Assembly (NCBI GenBank): GCA_030144725.1 | Contig: JASKMD010000025.1 | Span: forward strand, 2,089,716 to 2,153,715 | Source of the DNA: Haematococcus lacustris | Taxonomy: Eukaryota; Chlorophyta; Chlorophyceae; Chlamydomonadales; Haematococcaceae | Direction of reading: 5' to 3' | Length of the DNA stretch: 64,000 nucleotides | Part shown: positions 53,561 to 64,000 of the stretch, piece by piece | How positions within the stretch are numbered: the stretch's first letter is position 1 | How the letters are laid out: every line of letters begins with the position of its first letter | The notes under the pieces: model-generated | Databases searched by the model: none | Told to the model about the DNA's origin: nothing | Seen by the model: only the letters and a program-made list of their open reading frames with translations | Made by a program: the position numbers and the translations under genes

Positions 53561-54090
53561 CCCCCTTGTCCCTCATTAGGGCCTCCCTCTGAGCCAGACT
53601 ACTAGGGACCACAAGGTATCAATAGCGGAACTGGAATGATGCTAATGGGCTGTGTGGAGTATACCCAATGCTCATGGACATGGTGCATGAGTGCCCACCA
53701 CCTACACTATTGCCTGACTGTGAGGGCTATGGTGTAGATTTGGCATGACAAACATGCGCTGACTGTGATCTGGTGACAGCTCAAGAAGGGGGCACACACT
53801 GCTGTGCCACAGCAGGCTACTGCTGCTGCTGCGCCTTGGGTGGCTTGTCTCGCAGCCGCTTGTAGCCTGAGCATGGGTACTCCTTGCCCTTGGCTGGCAA
53901 AGCTGCCTGCTCTGGCCACCAGCACAGCTCTAGTGGGCGCCACCTGCTCTCCCCAATGCGCTGCATGTTCAGCACTGCATTGCAGTCCCTGACCAGCCAC
54001 CTGCCTGGCTGTGGTGCTTGCCCTTGCCCTTGCCTTTGCCCTTGGTGGGCTCGGTAGGTTTGGGGGAGGCATAGCACTAGTCAACCTGGC
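53561..54090 (-). pseudogene. Fanzor C-terminal relic with 3' flank (copy D)
   Basis: The frame at 53817-54077 contains P-G-R-W-L-V-R-D-C-N-A-V-L-N-M-Q-R-I-G-E-S, L-E-L-C-W-W-P and Y-K-R-L-R-D-K-P-P-K-A-Q, nearly matching 60476-60700. The key Asp of the first D-R-D position is changed (V-R-D). About 250 bases of non-coding 3' flank (53561-53815) also match the flank of the full gene. Confidence 0.8.
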
Positions 54091-54877
54091 TGTGGAACAG
54101 GGGCCTCTGTCTATAAATCTTGACCCCTGGCTCATGCCCTTGCCTTAGCCCTGGCACCCTGCACAGCTTTGGCAGGCATTGTGACTGGGATGGCAGGAGG
54201 TTTGAAGTCAGGTCTCTAAGCCTGCTGTCGCGGGCATTTGCCTGCATAACCATCTGTCTGCTGTGGGCGCATGGAGAGGCCAGGAGCCCTCAGATACCTT
54301 GCTTCCCAATAGCCAGTCACACGACGGTTTATGTCATCCTCTAGCACCGCCATGCATGCATGCTGCTTGGCTCCTGCTTGGCAACTAGGCCTCCCGAGCT
54401 GAGACACAGTACCATGCAATAACATTGTTTGCCCTTGTGCCCTTTCAACTGTGGATGATTAGCTGCCCCTTGTTGGCACCAGGGAAGGGCCGACTGTGTT
54501 GGCTGCTGCTCGTTACTAACGTTGGATCTGGATGCACCACCAGGTACCATTCCTGGAAGGTAGATACGTGTCGCTTCCTACAATGGTCTGGACGACACCA
54601 ACGTCATGCCGCTAAGCATGGCTGGCATAGCAGGTGAACATGTTCTCCACTGCCCACCCTGTATGAGTGTGTAACCTTTGTAAGATTCACCATGTAACTT
54701 GTTGCATGTGCATCAAGGCTAGACAGTGCCTGACTGCCTTGCTCGTGCTCTGTTCCCTTCAGTAGTTTCATTCAGTTTGCTGTGTTGTGCTGCTTGGGTG
54801 GTATTGGTTTGTTAGCAATGAGTAGCACTATCATCGTAACATTTGTTGCGAGGGCCTGTATGCTAGAACAATGAATA
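54091..54877. other. Interval with a duplicated unknown segment
   Basis: Bases 54480-54840 are repeated with changes at about 56320-56620. The shared part encodes Y-N-G-L-D-E-T-Y-V-M-P, A-G-I-A-G-E-H and L-H-C-P-P-C-M-S in the better copy. I do not recognise the protein. Confidence 0.4.
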
Positions 54878-56019
54878 CCGTACTCTCTCTTTCGATTCGC
54901 GTCCGCGAGTTGTTTTTTTTGCCTCGCGAAGTCGCGAACGAGTAAACAATGTGAATATTAACAAAATCGCGAAGTGGTCAAACAATTACTTGACCTCCGT
55001 AAATGATGCTGCTACTTGGCATGGTCGTTCCCATGGGGGGCTGTTCCTTGCTTACAGAGCAGGTGGCTGAGATTGATGTTCAGTCCATGACAGCCGTTGA
55101 GCTGATGGTGGCAGCTCAGCAGTGGTCTGCCATTACAAGAGCCATGCCATCAGCCAAGCCTTCAGTCAAGCCAGCTGCAGCAACGGCAGATTCGCAAACG
55201 TGGCAGGCCATTGGGCTCCAAGAACAAGCCCAAGCCAGCCCCAACAGGACAAGCCACGCCCACTCCCACACGCAAGCAGGCACGGTTGGTGTGCAACACT
55301 AGCAGCAGCGCCAACAGCAGCAGCGCTAACACAAGCAGCGCCGGCAACAGCAGCGGCGACGACGGCAGCAACGATGATGGCAGTGCCAGCAGCGAGGGGT
55401 GGGTAGGTAGCAAGTTAGCAGCCGGGGTGGCTGGCTGCAAGAAGTCAGCTGTTGGGGTGGTTGGCAAGGCCAGGGCAGCAGCCCGGGTGGCTGGCCGCAC
55501 CAGGTCAGCATCTGGGGTGGCTGGCCAAACCGGGGCAGCAGCTCGGGTGGCTGGCCGCACCAAGTCAGCTACTGGGGTCTTTGCCTTGGCCAAAGCTGCG
55601 GCATGGGTGACTGCAAGGGCAAGCAAGTTTGAGTGTTCAGAGGAAGATGCAGAGATATGCCAGCACTGCAAGCAGCCACAGAGCATCATGACTTCATGGG
55701 GAGGTTCAGTGCCCTATCTAGTGCACAGTCAAGACTTGGTGACTTGGTGCACGGTGACACTACCCTTGCATAATGGCTTTCACTTGGTGATCGGGAAGCT
55801 TGACATGGTGACCTGTGCAAGAAGTGTTTAAACCATGACGGATTGACATGTTATGCAAGGGATGGTTGTCTAGAATATTTATAAGCACATCCACATCCTC
55901 AAAACTGTGTTTTGCTGCTAACTTTGCATCGGGAAAAAGTAAACAATGTTTTTTTGGGGTCGGGAAAGAGTATTTAATTTTAGTTTTCGGGGCCTCGCGA
56001 ATCGAAATAGATAGTACGG
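54878..56019. mobile_element. TIR transposon copy 3 (1142 bp), diverged, TA-flanked
   Basis: The ends CCGTACTCTCTCTTTCGATT and CGAAATAGATAGTACGG are inverted repeats flanked by TA (54876-54877 and 56020-56021). The interior frame at 55211-55831 is longer than in the other copies, with an Asn/Ser/Gly run, five V-A-G-R-T-K-S-A-type repeats and the conserved end E-C-S-E-E-D-A-E-I-C-Q-H-C. Confidence 0.85.
55211..55831 (+). CDS. Transposon ORF of copy 3 with Val-Ala-Gly repeats and Cys/His end
   Basis: An open frame of 206 residues. The first 25 are basic (K-N-K-P-K-P), followed by an S/N/G-rich stretch, then five repeats of about 11 residues with V-A-G. The conserved L-A-K-A-A-A-W-V and E-C-S-E-E-D-A-E-I-C-Q-H-C ending matches copy 2. 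An upstream frame at 55003 could be the first exon. The function is unknown, and a nucleic-acid-binding role is only an inference. Confidence 0.45.
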   Translation: MGSKNKPKPAPTGQATPTPTRKQARLVCNTSSSANSSSANTSSAGNSSGDDGSNDDGSASSEGWVGSKLAAGVAGCKKSAVGVVGKARAAARVAGRTRSASGVAGQTGAAARVAGRTKSATGVFALAKAAAWVTARASKFECSEEDAEICQHCKQPQSIMTSWGGSVPYLVHSQDLVTWCTVTLPLHNGFHLVIGKLDMVTCARSV

Positions 56020-56029
56020 TATGTGTTAA

Positions 56030-56807
56030 TAGCAATAAGAGGCCGACCACTTTGCATCAAGTACGTACGATAAGTTGTTATTGTTATATATATGTACGTC
56101 ACCCCCATTTGTGCATCAAGTAGAAGTCGTCATCGTGATGGATACATATGGGTGTAGTGACACGAAGCACCTGACATGCAGCAGCACAACACAGCAACTA
56201 AGCCAGAACAAAGTTCAGTGCTACATGTTCAGCTCTACACATTGTCTCTCTGCATGATGACCTGAAACATTTGCAGCTTGGCGATGAGCATGCAGGTACC
56301 CTGTACATGTGTGGTAGGACAACCCAGGGAAGCAGATGCGTGTTGCTTTCTACAATGGTCTGGACGAGACCTACGTCATGCCGGTAAGCAAGGCTGGCAT
56401 AGCAGGCGAACATCCTCTCCACTGCCCACCTTGCATGAGTGAGTACCATTGGAGTTATCTTATGTCAAGTGTTGCATTTGCAAGAAGGCTGGACAGTGGC
56501 TTTTCATTTTGCGCACTGGTGACTGCCTTGCCAACGCTTTGTTCTCTTCAGTAGTCTTACCCTGTATAAAGCCTTGTCGTTGAGTGGTAGTTATGTGTTA
56601 GCTATGGGTAGCACAAACATCATTGTGTCCCTTGGGAGGTCAAGACTCAGGTATTTAGGCTTAATACAATAACAGCCATTAGTAAACTATACATACTTAC
56701 GAAAAGGATGAACGAGAGAGAGAGAGGCTTGCTAAAACTATATATGTACGTTACCCCACATTGTGCATCAAGTAGAGTCATCATCGATCAGTCGTCAAGT
56801 ACTGTAA
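56030..56807. other. Interval with duplicated debris upstream of the tRNA gene
   Basis: It holds the second copy of the segment at 54480, and two copies of a TATATGTACGT..TTGTGCATCAAGTAGA block at 56090 and 56742, the second ending just before the tRNA. Confidence 0.5.
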
Positions 56808-56879
56808 GTCGTCATCGTATAGTGGTCATTATCCCCGCCTGTCACGCGGGAGACCGGGGTTCGATTCCCCGTGACGGCG
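56808..56879 (+). tRNA. tRNA-Asp (anticodon GUC)
   Basis: It is 72 nt. The acceptor stem GTCGTCA pairs with TGACGGC (one U-G at 2-71). The anticodon arm CCCGC-CTGTCAC-GCGGG gives GUC, and the T arm is CGGGG-TTCGATT-CCCCG. The discriminator is G, as expected for Asp. A and B boxes are intact, there is no intron, and no CCA is encoded, as in eukaryotes. Confidence 0.97.
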
Positions 56880-56880
56880 A

Positions 56881-56886
56881 TTTTTT
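56881..56886 (+). terminator. RNA polymerase III terminator of the tRNA gene
   Basis: TTTTTT begins two bases after the discriminator base. Confidence 0.9.
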
Positions 56887-56889
56887 CTT

Positions 56890-57283
56890 GTTTGCTCATG
56901 TGTATGATGAATATTGTTAACGCGGCATTACATTCCCTCCCTTCGTCGTATGTGCTCGTGATGAAACGATAGCGGCTACTTCATGATCCAGACGCTCCTC
57001 AAGTACAAGCCACTGCCTGTGATTTACAGAGTAAACCAGCCAATGCCTGCCAACGCAGGATTCAACATGCCTTGTGCTGCCTTTGTATGCCGGGTGTAGA
57101 GCTCCTATCCCATGGCACCAAGTATGCAACGGATAATCGGCGGGCCGAGTACATTATGATGAGGATAAATGCAATGACGAAGCTTTTAATCGACCGGGGC
57201 CGAAGCAATTCCGAGTGAACGCTTGAGACCGACAGCAGGGGTCAGAAGCTCATCCTAAAGCACCCAGCCTGGAGCCAGCGGTG
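56890..57283. other. Interval without a gene; MITE-like end at about 57130
   Basis: GATAATCGGCGGGCCGAG at about 57131 resembles the arm of the inverted repeat at 35162. Nothing else is recognisable. Confidence 0.4.
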
Positions 57284-57476
57284 CGATCAGCCGGCGCCCT
57301 CGGGTGTCACCAAGCTAGCTCACACACCCCACGCAGCCCGAGCCCAGCACTCCCCAGCCAGCCAAGCGCAGCAAGCGCACCAAGGCTGAGCCGGCAGCTG
57401 AGCCCACTAAGGGCAAAGGCAAAGGCAAGGCTGCCAAAGCCAAGCCAACACCACAGCCAGGCAGGTGGCTGCCCAC
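57284..57476 (+). pseudogene. Fanzor linker relic (copy E), joined to another repeat
   Basis: It reads P-A-K-R-S-K-R-T-K-A-E-P-A, G-K-G-K-G-K-A-A-K-A-K-P and Q-P-G-R-W-L like the gene at 60476, then breaks exactly before the RuvC-III Asp at about 57471. There it switches to CCCACCCTGTATGAGTGTG, which also occurs at 54653. Confidence 0.75.
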
Positions 57477-57915
57477 CCTGTATGAGTGTGTAACCTTAAT
57501 AGGATTCATTATGTAACGCATTCATTATGGAGTCGCCCTTCCCCGGCCAGGTACCATACACATGCCTGCTATGTGCTGGGGGATGTGTGTGAGCAGGAGC
57601 TGAGGGTAGGGGCTCAAGATAGTAGCGGTACTATTGCGCACACCAGATCAGCTGAGTTGGGGCGGAGCCCTAGGCTCGCTAGCAGGTGCACTGTGGCAGC
57701 AAAGCTGGGCAGCAAGGGGCAGCACAACCAGTGACATCTGGACAGCAGCCATGCCTTCAGGTCTGAGTCACAAGCTACTGGGGTGGACCATGTTACTACC
57801 AACCCCAGGGGCGCCCCTGCCGCCCCTTTCCTGCACCCAGTGCTGGCCCACCCTACTGTCAGGCGGGATTGCCATACATCACTGCTGCTGCAGCTGTGCT
57901 GCTCCCCCTGTGGCA

Positions 57916-59960
57916 CTACTGATACTTTGCAAGCTTGTGGGCGGGCAGCGCGGGCCGGCGCTCGCTCATGAACCGCATTCGCTTGGCCTCTGCCTCCATC
58001 TCCTCCCGGCTGCGGCTGCGGTCCTTCACCGGCTGCTTGCCAAAGCCAGGCACGCAGGTGTTGCGCTTCATCTTGGCCTCGGCTTTGCTTTGTAGCAAGT
58101 CATCATCACTGCATGGCTCACAGAACATTTCAAAGCAAGTTGCACATGGGTAAGATCAAGCGGCCACACCACGCTGACAGCCATACTGGTGCAAACGTAA
58201 CTACCAGGGGATAGACAGGGAGCGTTGCGTTTCTGCATTAGGCGAGATGCCCTGATGAGTGGGGCTAGGGCTAGGGCTGGCGCTGGCTTGGGGCTGTAGG
58301 CTAGCCCGGAGGGTCAGCCTGGTGCTAGCTGGCTGCGGCCTGGGCTGTGCACCCACCCCAGCATTTGCCTCTTCTTGCGCTCGTTTGCCTCTATGTTCTG
58401 CAGCCTGACGGCAGCAGACAGGTTGACCTCCGTGATAATGGCTGTCATGCCCGGCACTGTGAAGTCACCCTGCAAGCTGCTCTGCAGACACAGGCAGTGG
58501 CAGCAGCAGCAGGAGCGGGTGTAAGGTAGGCCCAGGCAATGGCAGCAGCGGCACTTGTTAGGTGGGCACAGACCCCAGCAGCATGTATTAGGCAGCAGCA
58601 TGTATTAGGCAGGAGTAAGTGCAGAGCCCCTGTCAGAGGGCTGCAGGCAGATCCAGGAGGAGGAGGAGGAGGAGGAGCAGGGAAGCAAGGGCAGGACTTC
58701 ATCATAGGCGTTTGCAACCAGACCAGCCAGCCAAGGAACAACCCATGCCATAGCCCCTTGCCCATGACACAGATCCCCTTTCTACCCAGCCTGCTGAGCT
58801 GTGTATGGACTGCCCGGATGCCTGCACCTTGTCCTGCCTGCACCTTGTACTCTTCAGGGATCTGGTACATCTCAACCTCCAACCGCCTGCGCCGTGTCTC
58901 AGAATCCTCGTTGTCCCGACTGTTCACGTCAGTGCCCAGCCGCTTGGCGAGCTCCTGCTCAACAAACTTTTTCCTGCACGCATGCAGCAGGGCAGCAATG
59001 AACGCAAGCCCGGCAAAAGTGTGCCCAGCACAGTGATGTCAACAATGCCACCAAGGCAGGCCAGGCCGGGTCATCAGGCTGTTGTCACCAGGGGTTTGTC
59101 ACCACCAATACCACCAGGCCAGGAACACACCCACAGCAGCATGTGAAGCTGGTAGCAGAGGCTGTGTTTCATTGCTATGCTACGCTCCCAACACACGCAC
59201 TTAAGTCGCATACAGACAAAACACCACCCCCTAGTGAGGGGAACTATGACTCAGCCTGTGCTTTCATACTCGTTGCCCATTGGGTTGCTGAGAAGGTGCA
59301 GCCAACACATACAGTGAAGGCGGTGGGTGGTGTCTGAGGGTAACAGCACTGACCGGCAAGCCAATCAGAGAGTGGGTTGCTGCTGTCTGTGACCACACAC
59401 ATGTGGGGGTCTTCGTCAGCCGTGACCACAGCTTTGGCCTTGGAAAATGCCCCCATCAGCTCTGTCGGATTGTCATCAGGATCCTCAGACACTGGCTTTA
59501 CTTCCTGCAGCCATTAGCGAACTGGTGCTGGGCACAAGCAACAGGGCAAGGGGCCGGTTTGCAGATGTGCAGCTGGGAACGAGCACAGCAAAAGGGAGGG
59601 TATGTGCTTGGGCAGGGCAGGGAATTTCGGGCAGGGTCAGGGCGGGGACTAAGTTAAGTGATACATAGCAAGGAGCGCTGCCTTCTCGACTCACCTCGGT
59701 GGTGCCCAAGCCAAGCGTTGTTGCATTTGTCCCGCCAACCTTCTTCCGCAACTTTTGCAGCAGCTTCACCTCCTCCAACTTAGTCCTGCTCGGGAGGTGC
59801 AGCGAATGATGATTATAGGCACGCTCAGAGGGGCTGTGCTACGACGCAGGTCCATTCCCCACCGGTGTGCAGCATCGTCTTCCTCCCGGCTCGGTTCTGG
59901 CACGTCCTCTTCTTCTGTACGGATCTTTTGTCGTAGCCTCCTTTGCTTTGGAGCGCTCAT
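57916..59960 (-). CDS. TLS1 / C9orf78 (HCA59) family nuclear protein, 6 exons, 246 aa
   Basis: Exons, high to low: 59863-59960, 59695-59785, 59401-59504, 58844-58973, 58357-58481, 57916-58108; every phase fits. The family includes fission yeast Tls1 and human C9orf78, which bind the Brr2 helicase of the spliceosome and affect splice-site choice. Diagnostic parts: an acidic N-terminus E-E-E-D-V-P-E-P, K-L-L-Q-K-L-R-K-K, H-M-K-K-F-V-E-Q-E-L-A-K-R, a long charged helix, V-P-G-M-T-A-I-I-T-E-V-N-L, and the basic C-terminus K-D-R-S-R-S-R-E-E. It lacks membrane segments and is rich in E, R and K. The neighbours are transposon debris, so context adds nothing. Confidence 0.9.
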
Positions 59961-60208
59961 ATGTGTCGATTAACACCGGTAGGCAGTTACAGCAACATGA
60001 CCCTATAGGGAGCATGGTTGCATGCTCTTAGCAACTCCTGCATGCACCCCCAGCAGTGGGTGAAAACCAGAACGTCATTTGTTTTATTGGTTTGTTCTTT
60101 CAGTTTGCTCTTCTGCTAGTTCACTAATGTAAGCCTACACAGCTTTAAACCAGGCACGCATTCTTTGTGCCATAGGCTCATCCTGCTGCTGGGCCTTGTG
60201 TGCTCGGT
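59961..60208. promoter_or_regulatory. Upstream region of the TLS1-type gene
   Basis: The minus-strand promoter must lie here. A TTTGTTTTATTGGTTTG stretch at about 60077 is AT-rich, but no specific element is certain. Confidence 0.3.
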
Positions 60209-60475
60209 CTCGCACTCCCTTGTCCCTCACTAGGGCCTCCATTTGAGCCGTATCAGTAGTACCCACTAGCAGCCACTAGCGGGATTATACTAGTGGGCAA
60301 TAGTGACCCGACTCAAACAGTGTTATTGGGCTGTGTGGAGTAAACCCAGTGCACATGGCACATGAGCCCGCCAACCACCTACATAATTGCCTGACCCGAG
60401 GGCTATGATGTAGAGTTGACATGACCTGCATGCACTAATTGTAAGCTGATGACAGCTCAACAAAGGGGGCACACA
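60209..60475 (-). ncRNA. Conserved 3' flank of the Fanzor gene, candidate guide-RNA (omega-RNA) region
   Basis: These 267 bases directly downstream of the Fanzor stop match 53561-53815, the flank of the decayed copy D, although neither codes for protein. Similarity stops at about 60209 and 53561, which probably marks the element end. In TnpB and Fanzor systems the guide RNA is transcribed from the 3' end of the gene and its flank, so this is the place to look. That it is transcribed here is inference. Confidence 0.4.
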
Positions 60476-62587
60476 TTACTGTGCCTCAGCAGGCTGCTGC
60501 TGCTGCTGCTGCTGCTGGGCCTTTGGTGGCTTGTCTCGCAGCCGCTTGTAGCCCAGGCAAGGGTACTCCTTGACCTTGGCTGGCAGAGCTCCCTGGTCTG
60601 GCCAGTAGCACAGCTCCAGTGGGCACCAGCTGCTCTCCCCAATGCGCTGCATGTTGAGCGCTGCATTGCAGTCCCTGTCCAGCCACCTGCCTGGCTGTGG
60701 TGCTGGCTTGGCTTTGGCAGCCTTGCCTTTGCCTTTGCCCTTAGTGGGCTGAGCTGCCGGCTCAGCCTTGGTGCGCTTGCTGCGCTTGGCTGGCTGGGGA
60801 GTGCTGGGCCCTGGCTCTGAGGCTGCTGCCGGTGTGGCTTCCTGGCTGCTGCGTGGGGCCTGTGGGGGCTTGCGGGGGGGCACTACTGGGCACCACATCA
60901 TGACTCGCACTGGCTGGTCACGCTGCTGGCTCCAGGCTGGCCGCAGCAAGCGCAGCTCCACCTGCCCTGCTGGGGGCTTCCAGCCTGCGGGTCTTGTGGC
61001 ACTGAGTGTGTTCAGCTCCACATGACATGGCTGCTTGCCATTCACTGCTGAGCTGACCCGGGTGGTGCGGTGCTCATCCACGAGCACCACCCTGCCCCGC
61101 AGCTGGTCTGTGCCCCTGGGCCTGCACACCACCTTGCGGCAGGCACGCAACACCGCATCAGCACCCCACCCTCCCGCTGTGCCAATGCTAGCTGCTCCAA
61201 AGAACACCACCAGCTGCTTGGCATGCCCATGTCGCTCCATGAACACCTCAGCCACCTCTTCCTCAAGCTGCAGCCATGCACACAAGGCACACACATGGTG
61301 GCTGACATGGTAGCACACGGTTAGGCATGGCACAGTCAACTACTCCTTCATATCATGCCCAACCCACCACCTCCCAGTCCCTTACCCTCCCTCCCTCCCA
61401 GTCCCTTACCCTCCCTCCCCCACTCTCTTGTTGAAGAACTGCTCCAGCGCCCGGTCCTGGGCTCCGTAAAGCCTCAGCTGCTGCCGTGACCACTTGGGGT
61501 TCAGGTACACCTCCCACACCGCATCCCAGGTGGCCAGGGTGACGATGATGTGCTTCAGGTTTGCCTCCAGGGAGGTGCCGGCTGAGCTTGCTGCTGCCAG
61601 GTGCTGGAGGTGGGGCTTGATCGGTGCTAGCCACCGCTCAGTGTCACGGCGGGCATTGTTCAGGCCGCTGGCATGCTTCACCTGGCCCTTGATCAGCTTC
61701 CACCGGCGCAGCTGGTCTGCCATCAGCTGGCTTGACAGCGGATCCCACACCCCAGAGGCTGCGCTGACTGCCTGGGTGACGCCGGGGTCGATGCCCACCC
61801 CAATCTGTGTGTCTGGGTCAAACACAAACTCACGCATCTCAGCTATGCCCCTGCCTATGTGGGGGAGCCCCACTGCATGAGCCGCTGCTGCTGCTGCACT
61901 TGGGCGGCTGCTGGTGCTGCTGCTGCTGGCAGCTGGAGGTGGGGCTGGAGGAGGGGGAAGGGGGCGCGTGTAGTGCACGCACACGCTGACACCATCTGTG
62001 TCCACCAACCTCTCGAAAGCAAACTCCTTGTTGCGAAGCTTGCTGGCGTTGAACCACCTGGCCCAGTGATGGCTCAGTGCTGGCTCTGAAGTGAATGCCG
62101 CCCGGGTTTCCTTGGTTAGGCCCAGCTGCTTGCACACCCCATGCAGTACCCTGCTGTCCACCTTGATGAAGTGCACACCCACCCTGGCCATGGGGGTGAG
62201 GATGAAGGGGGGTGGACAGGTCAGGGTCCGGGGACCAACCCCTCGCCTCTTGCCGCGCTTTGGCTGCCCTGGTGCGGGTGGGGTGGGGGGCTGCTGCCAC
62301 CGCTCTAGCCACCGGCACACATGCACTGCATGGCGCATGCGGCAGGGCAGGGGCAGGGTGTCCTACAGGGAGCCTTGCTTCTTCATGCCCAGTAGGCGGC
62401 GGTGCGTGTTGGCCTCCTCTACCAGGTCCGGCACATGCCCCTTGTCCAGGGTGGCGGCCTTCAGCTCCGAGCTCTTGGCGTTGATGCCATACCCGCACGC
62501 CATCCTGATGAACAGCTGCGCCTCCTCACCGCTCCAGCCTAGCTGGGCCCTGGCTGCCTTGGCGTACATGTTGACAATGCGCTCTGC
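60476..62587 (-). CDS. Fanzor (eukaryotic TnpB-like RNA-guided nuclease), 5' part outside the window
   Basis: Three coding blocks: about 62587-62364, 62338-61406 in the same frame, and about 61280-60476. Fanzors are RuvC-type nucleases guided by an RNA. Visible motifs are W-F-N-A-S..F-E-R-L-V-D-T-D-G-V-S-V-C-V (the Fanzor T-D-G-V-S-V motif), RuvC-I G-I-D-P-G-V, V-V-F-F-G-A-A-S, V-D-E-H-R-T-T, and RuvC-III L-D-R-D-C-N-A-A-L-N-M. The intron between the last two blocks has GTAAGG and CTGCAG ends. A Lys/Pro-rich linker precedes RuvC-III, and the tail is Gln-rich. The 5' side runs into an intron made of the 12-bp satellite, with a CTGCAG acceptor at 62588. A TAG in frame at 62363-62365 either means a small hidden intron or a nonsense mutation. 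The family's Cys pairs between R-T-T and RuvC-III are largely missing. Confidence 0.78.

Positions 62588-64000
<1,413 letters not shown>

Overview
The window looks like nuclear DNA of a green alga, most probably a chlamydomonadalean (volvocalean) chlorophyte. It is GC-rich, its genes are split into many short exons with GT-AG and some GC-AG introns, the introns are packed with G/C-rich micro- and minisatellites, and it carries a rubisco activase gene plus a eukaryotic tRNA-Asp. I cannot fix the species from sequence alone.

Layout. 1-2486: 3' end of a non-LTR (LINE) retrotransposon with its poly-A tail. 2487-4750: repeat debris, including a 990-bp TIR transposon nested in an older repeat. 5037-7645 (+): WDR83/MORG1-type WD40 protein, 6 exons, 315 aa. 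7999-17714 (+): NEK-like Ser/Thr kinase with a long low-complexity tail. 17988-18419 (+): small Cys-rich ORF. 18468-19989: 1.5-kb TIR element; 20300-21060: relic of a second repeat family. 21446-29664 (+): ankyrin-repeat/RING E3 ligase of XBAT type. 30800-31205: TnpB/Fanzor-like relic. 31453-34691 (+): rubisco activase, 11 exons, 432 aa. 34700-43390: gene-poor, with a Fanzor relic, palindrome arrays and very long simple repeats. 43393-45187: TIR transposon plus an inverted repeat that reaches into the last codons of the next gene. 45165-50699 (-): GPHR/GTG eight-or-more-pass membrane protein, 12 exons, 464 aa. 51151-52660: second 1.5-kb TIR element. 53030-57480: Fanzor relics, a third TIR transposon and duplicated debris. 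56808-56879 (+): tRNA-Asp(GUC). 57916-59960 (-): TLS1/C9orf78-type spliceosome-associated protein, 6 exons, 246 aa. 60210-62587 (-): Fanzor (eukaryotic TnpB-like) gene, its upstream intron filled by a 12-bp satellite that runs to the window end.

The host genes (WDR83, NEK kinase, XBAT-type ligase, rubisco activase, GPHR, TLS1) are ordinary single genes with no evident joint pathway. The exciting layer is the mobile one: one nearly complete Fanzor gene, several relics of it, a conserved non-coding 3' flank shared by copies (a candidate guide-RNA region), a second TnpB/Fanzor-like relic family with a conserved hairpin, and two TIR families whose target-site duplications can be read directly, one of them with its empty site in the same window.
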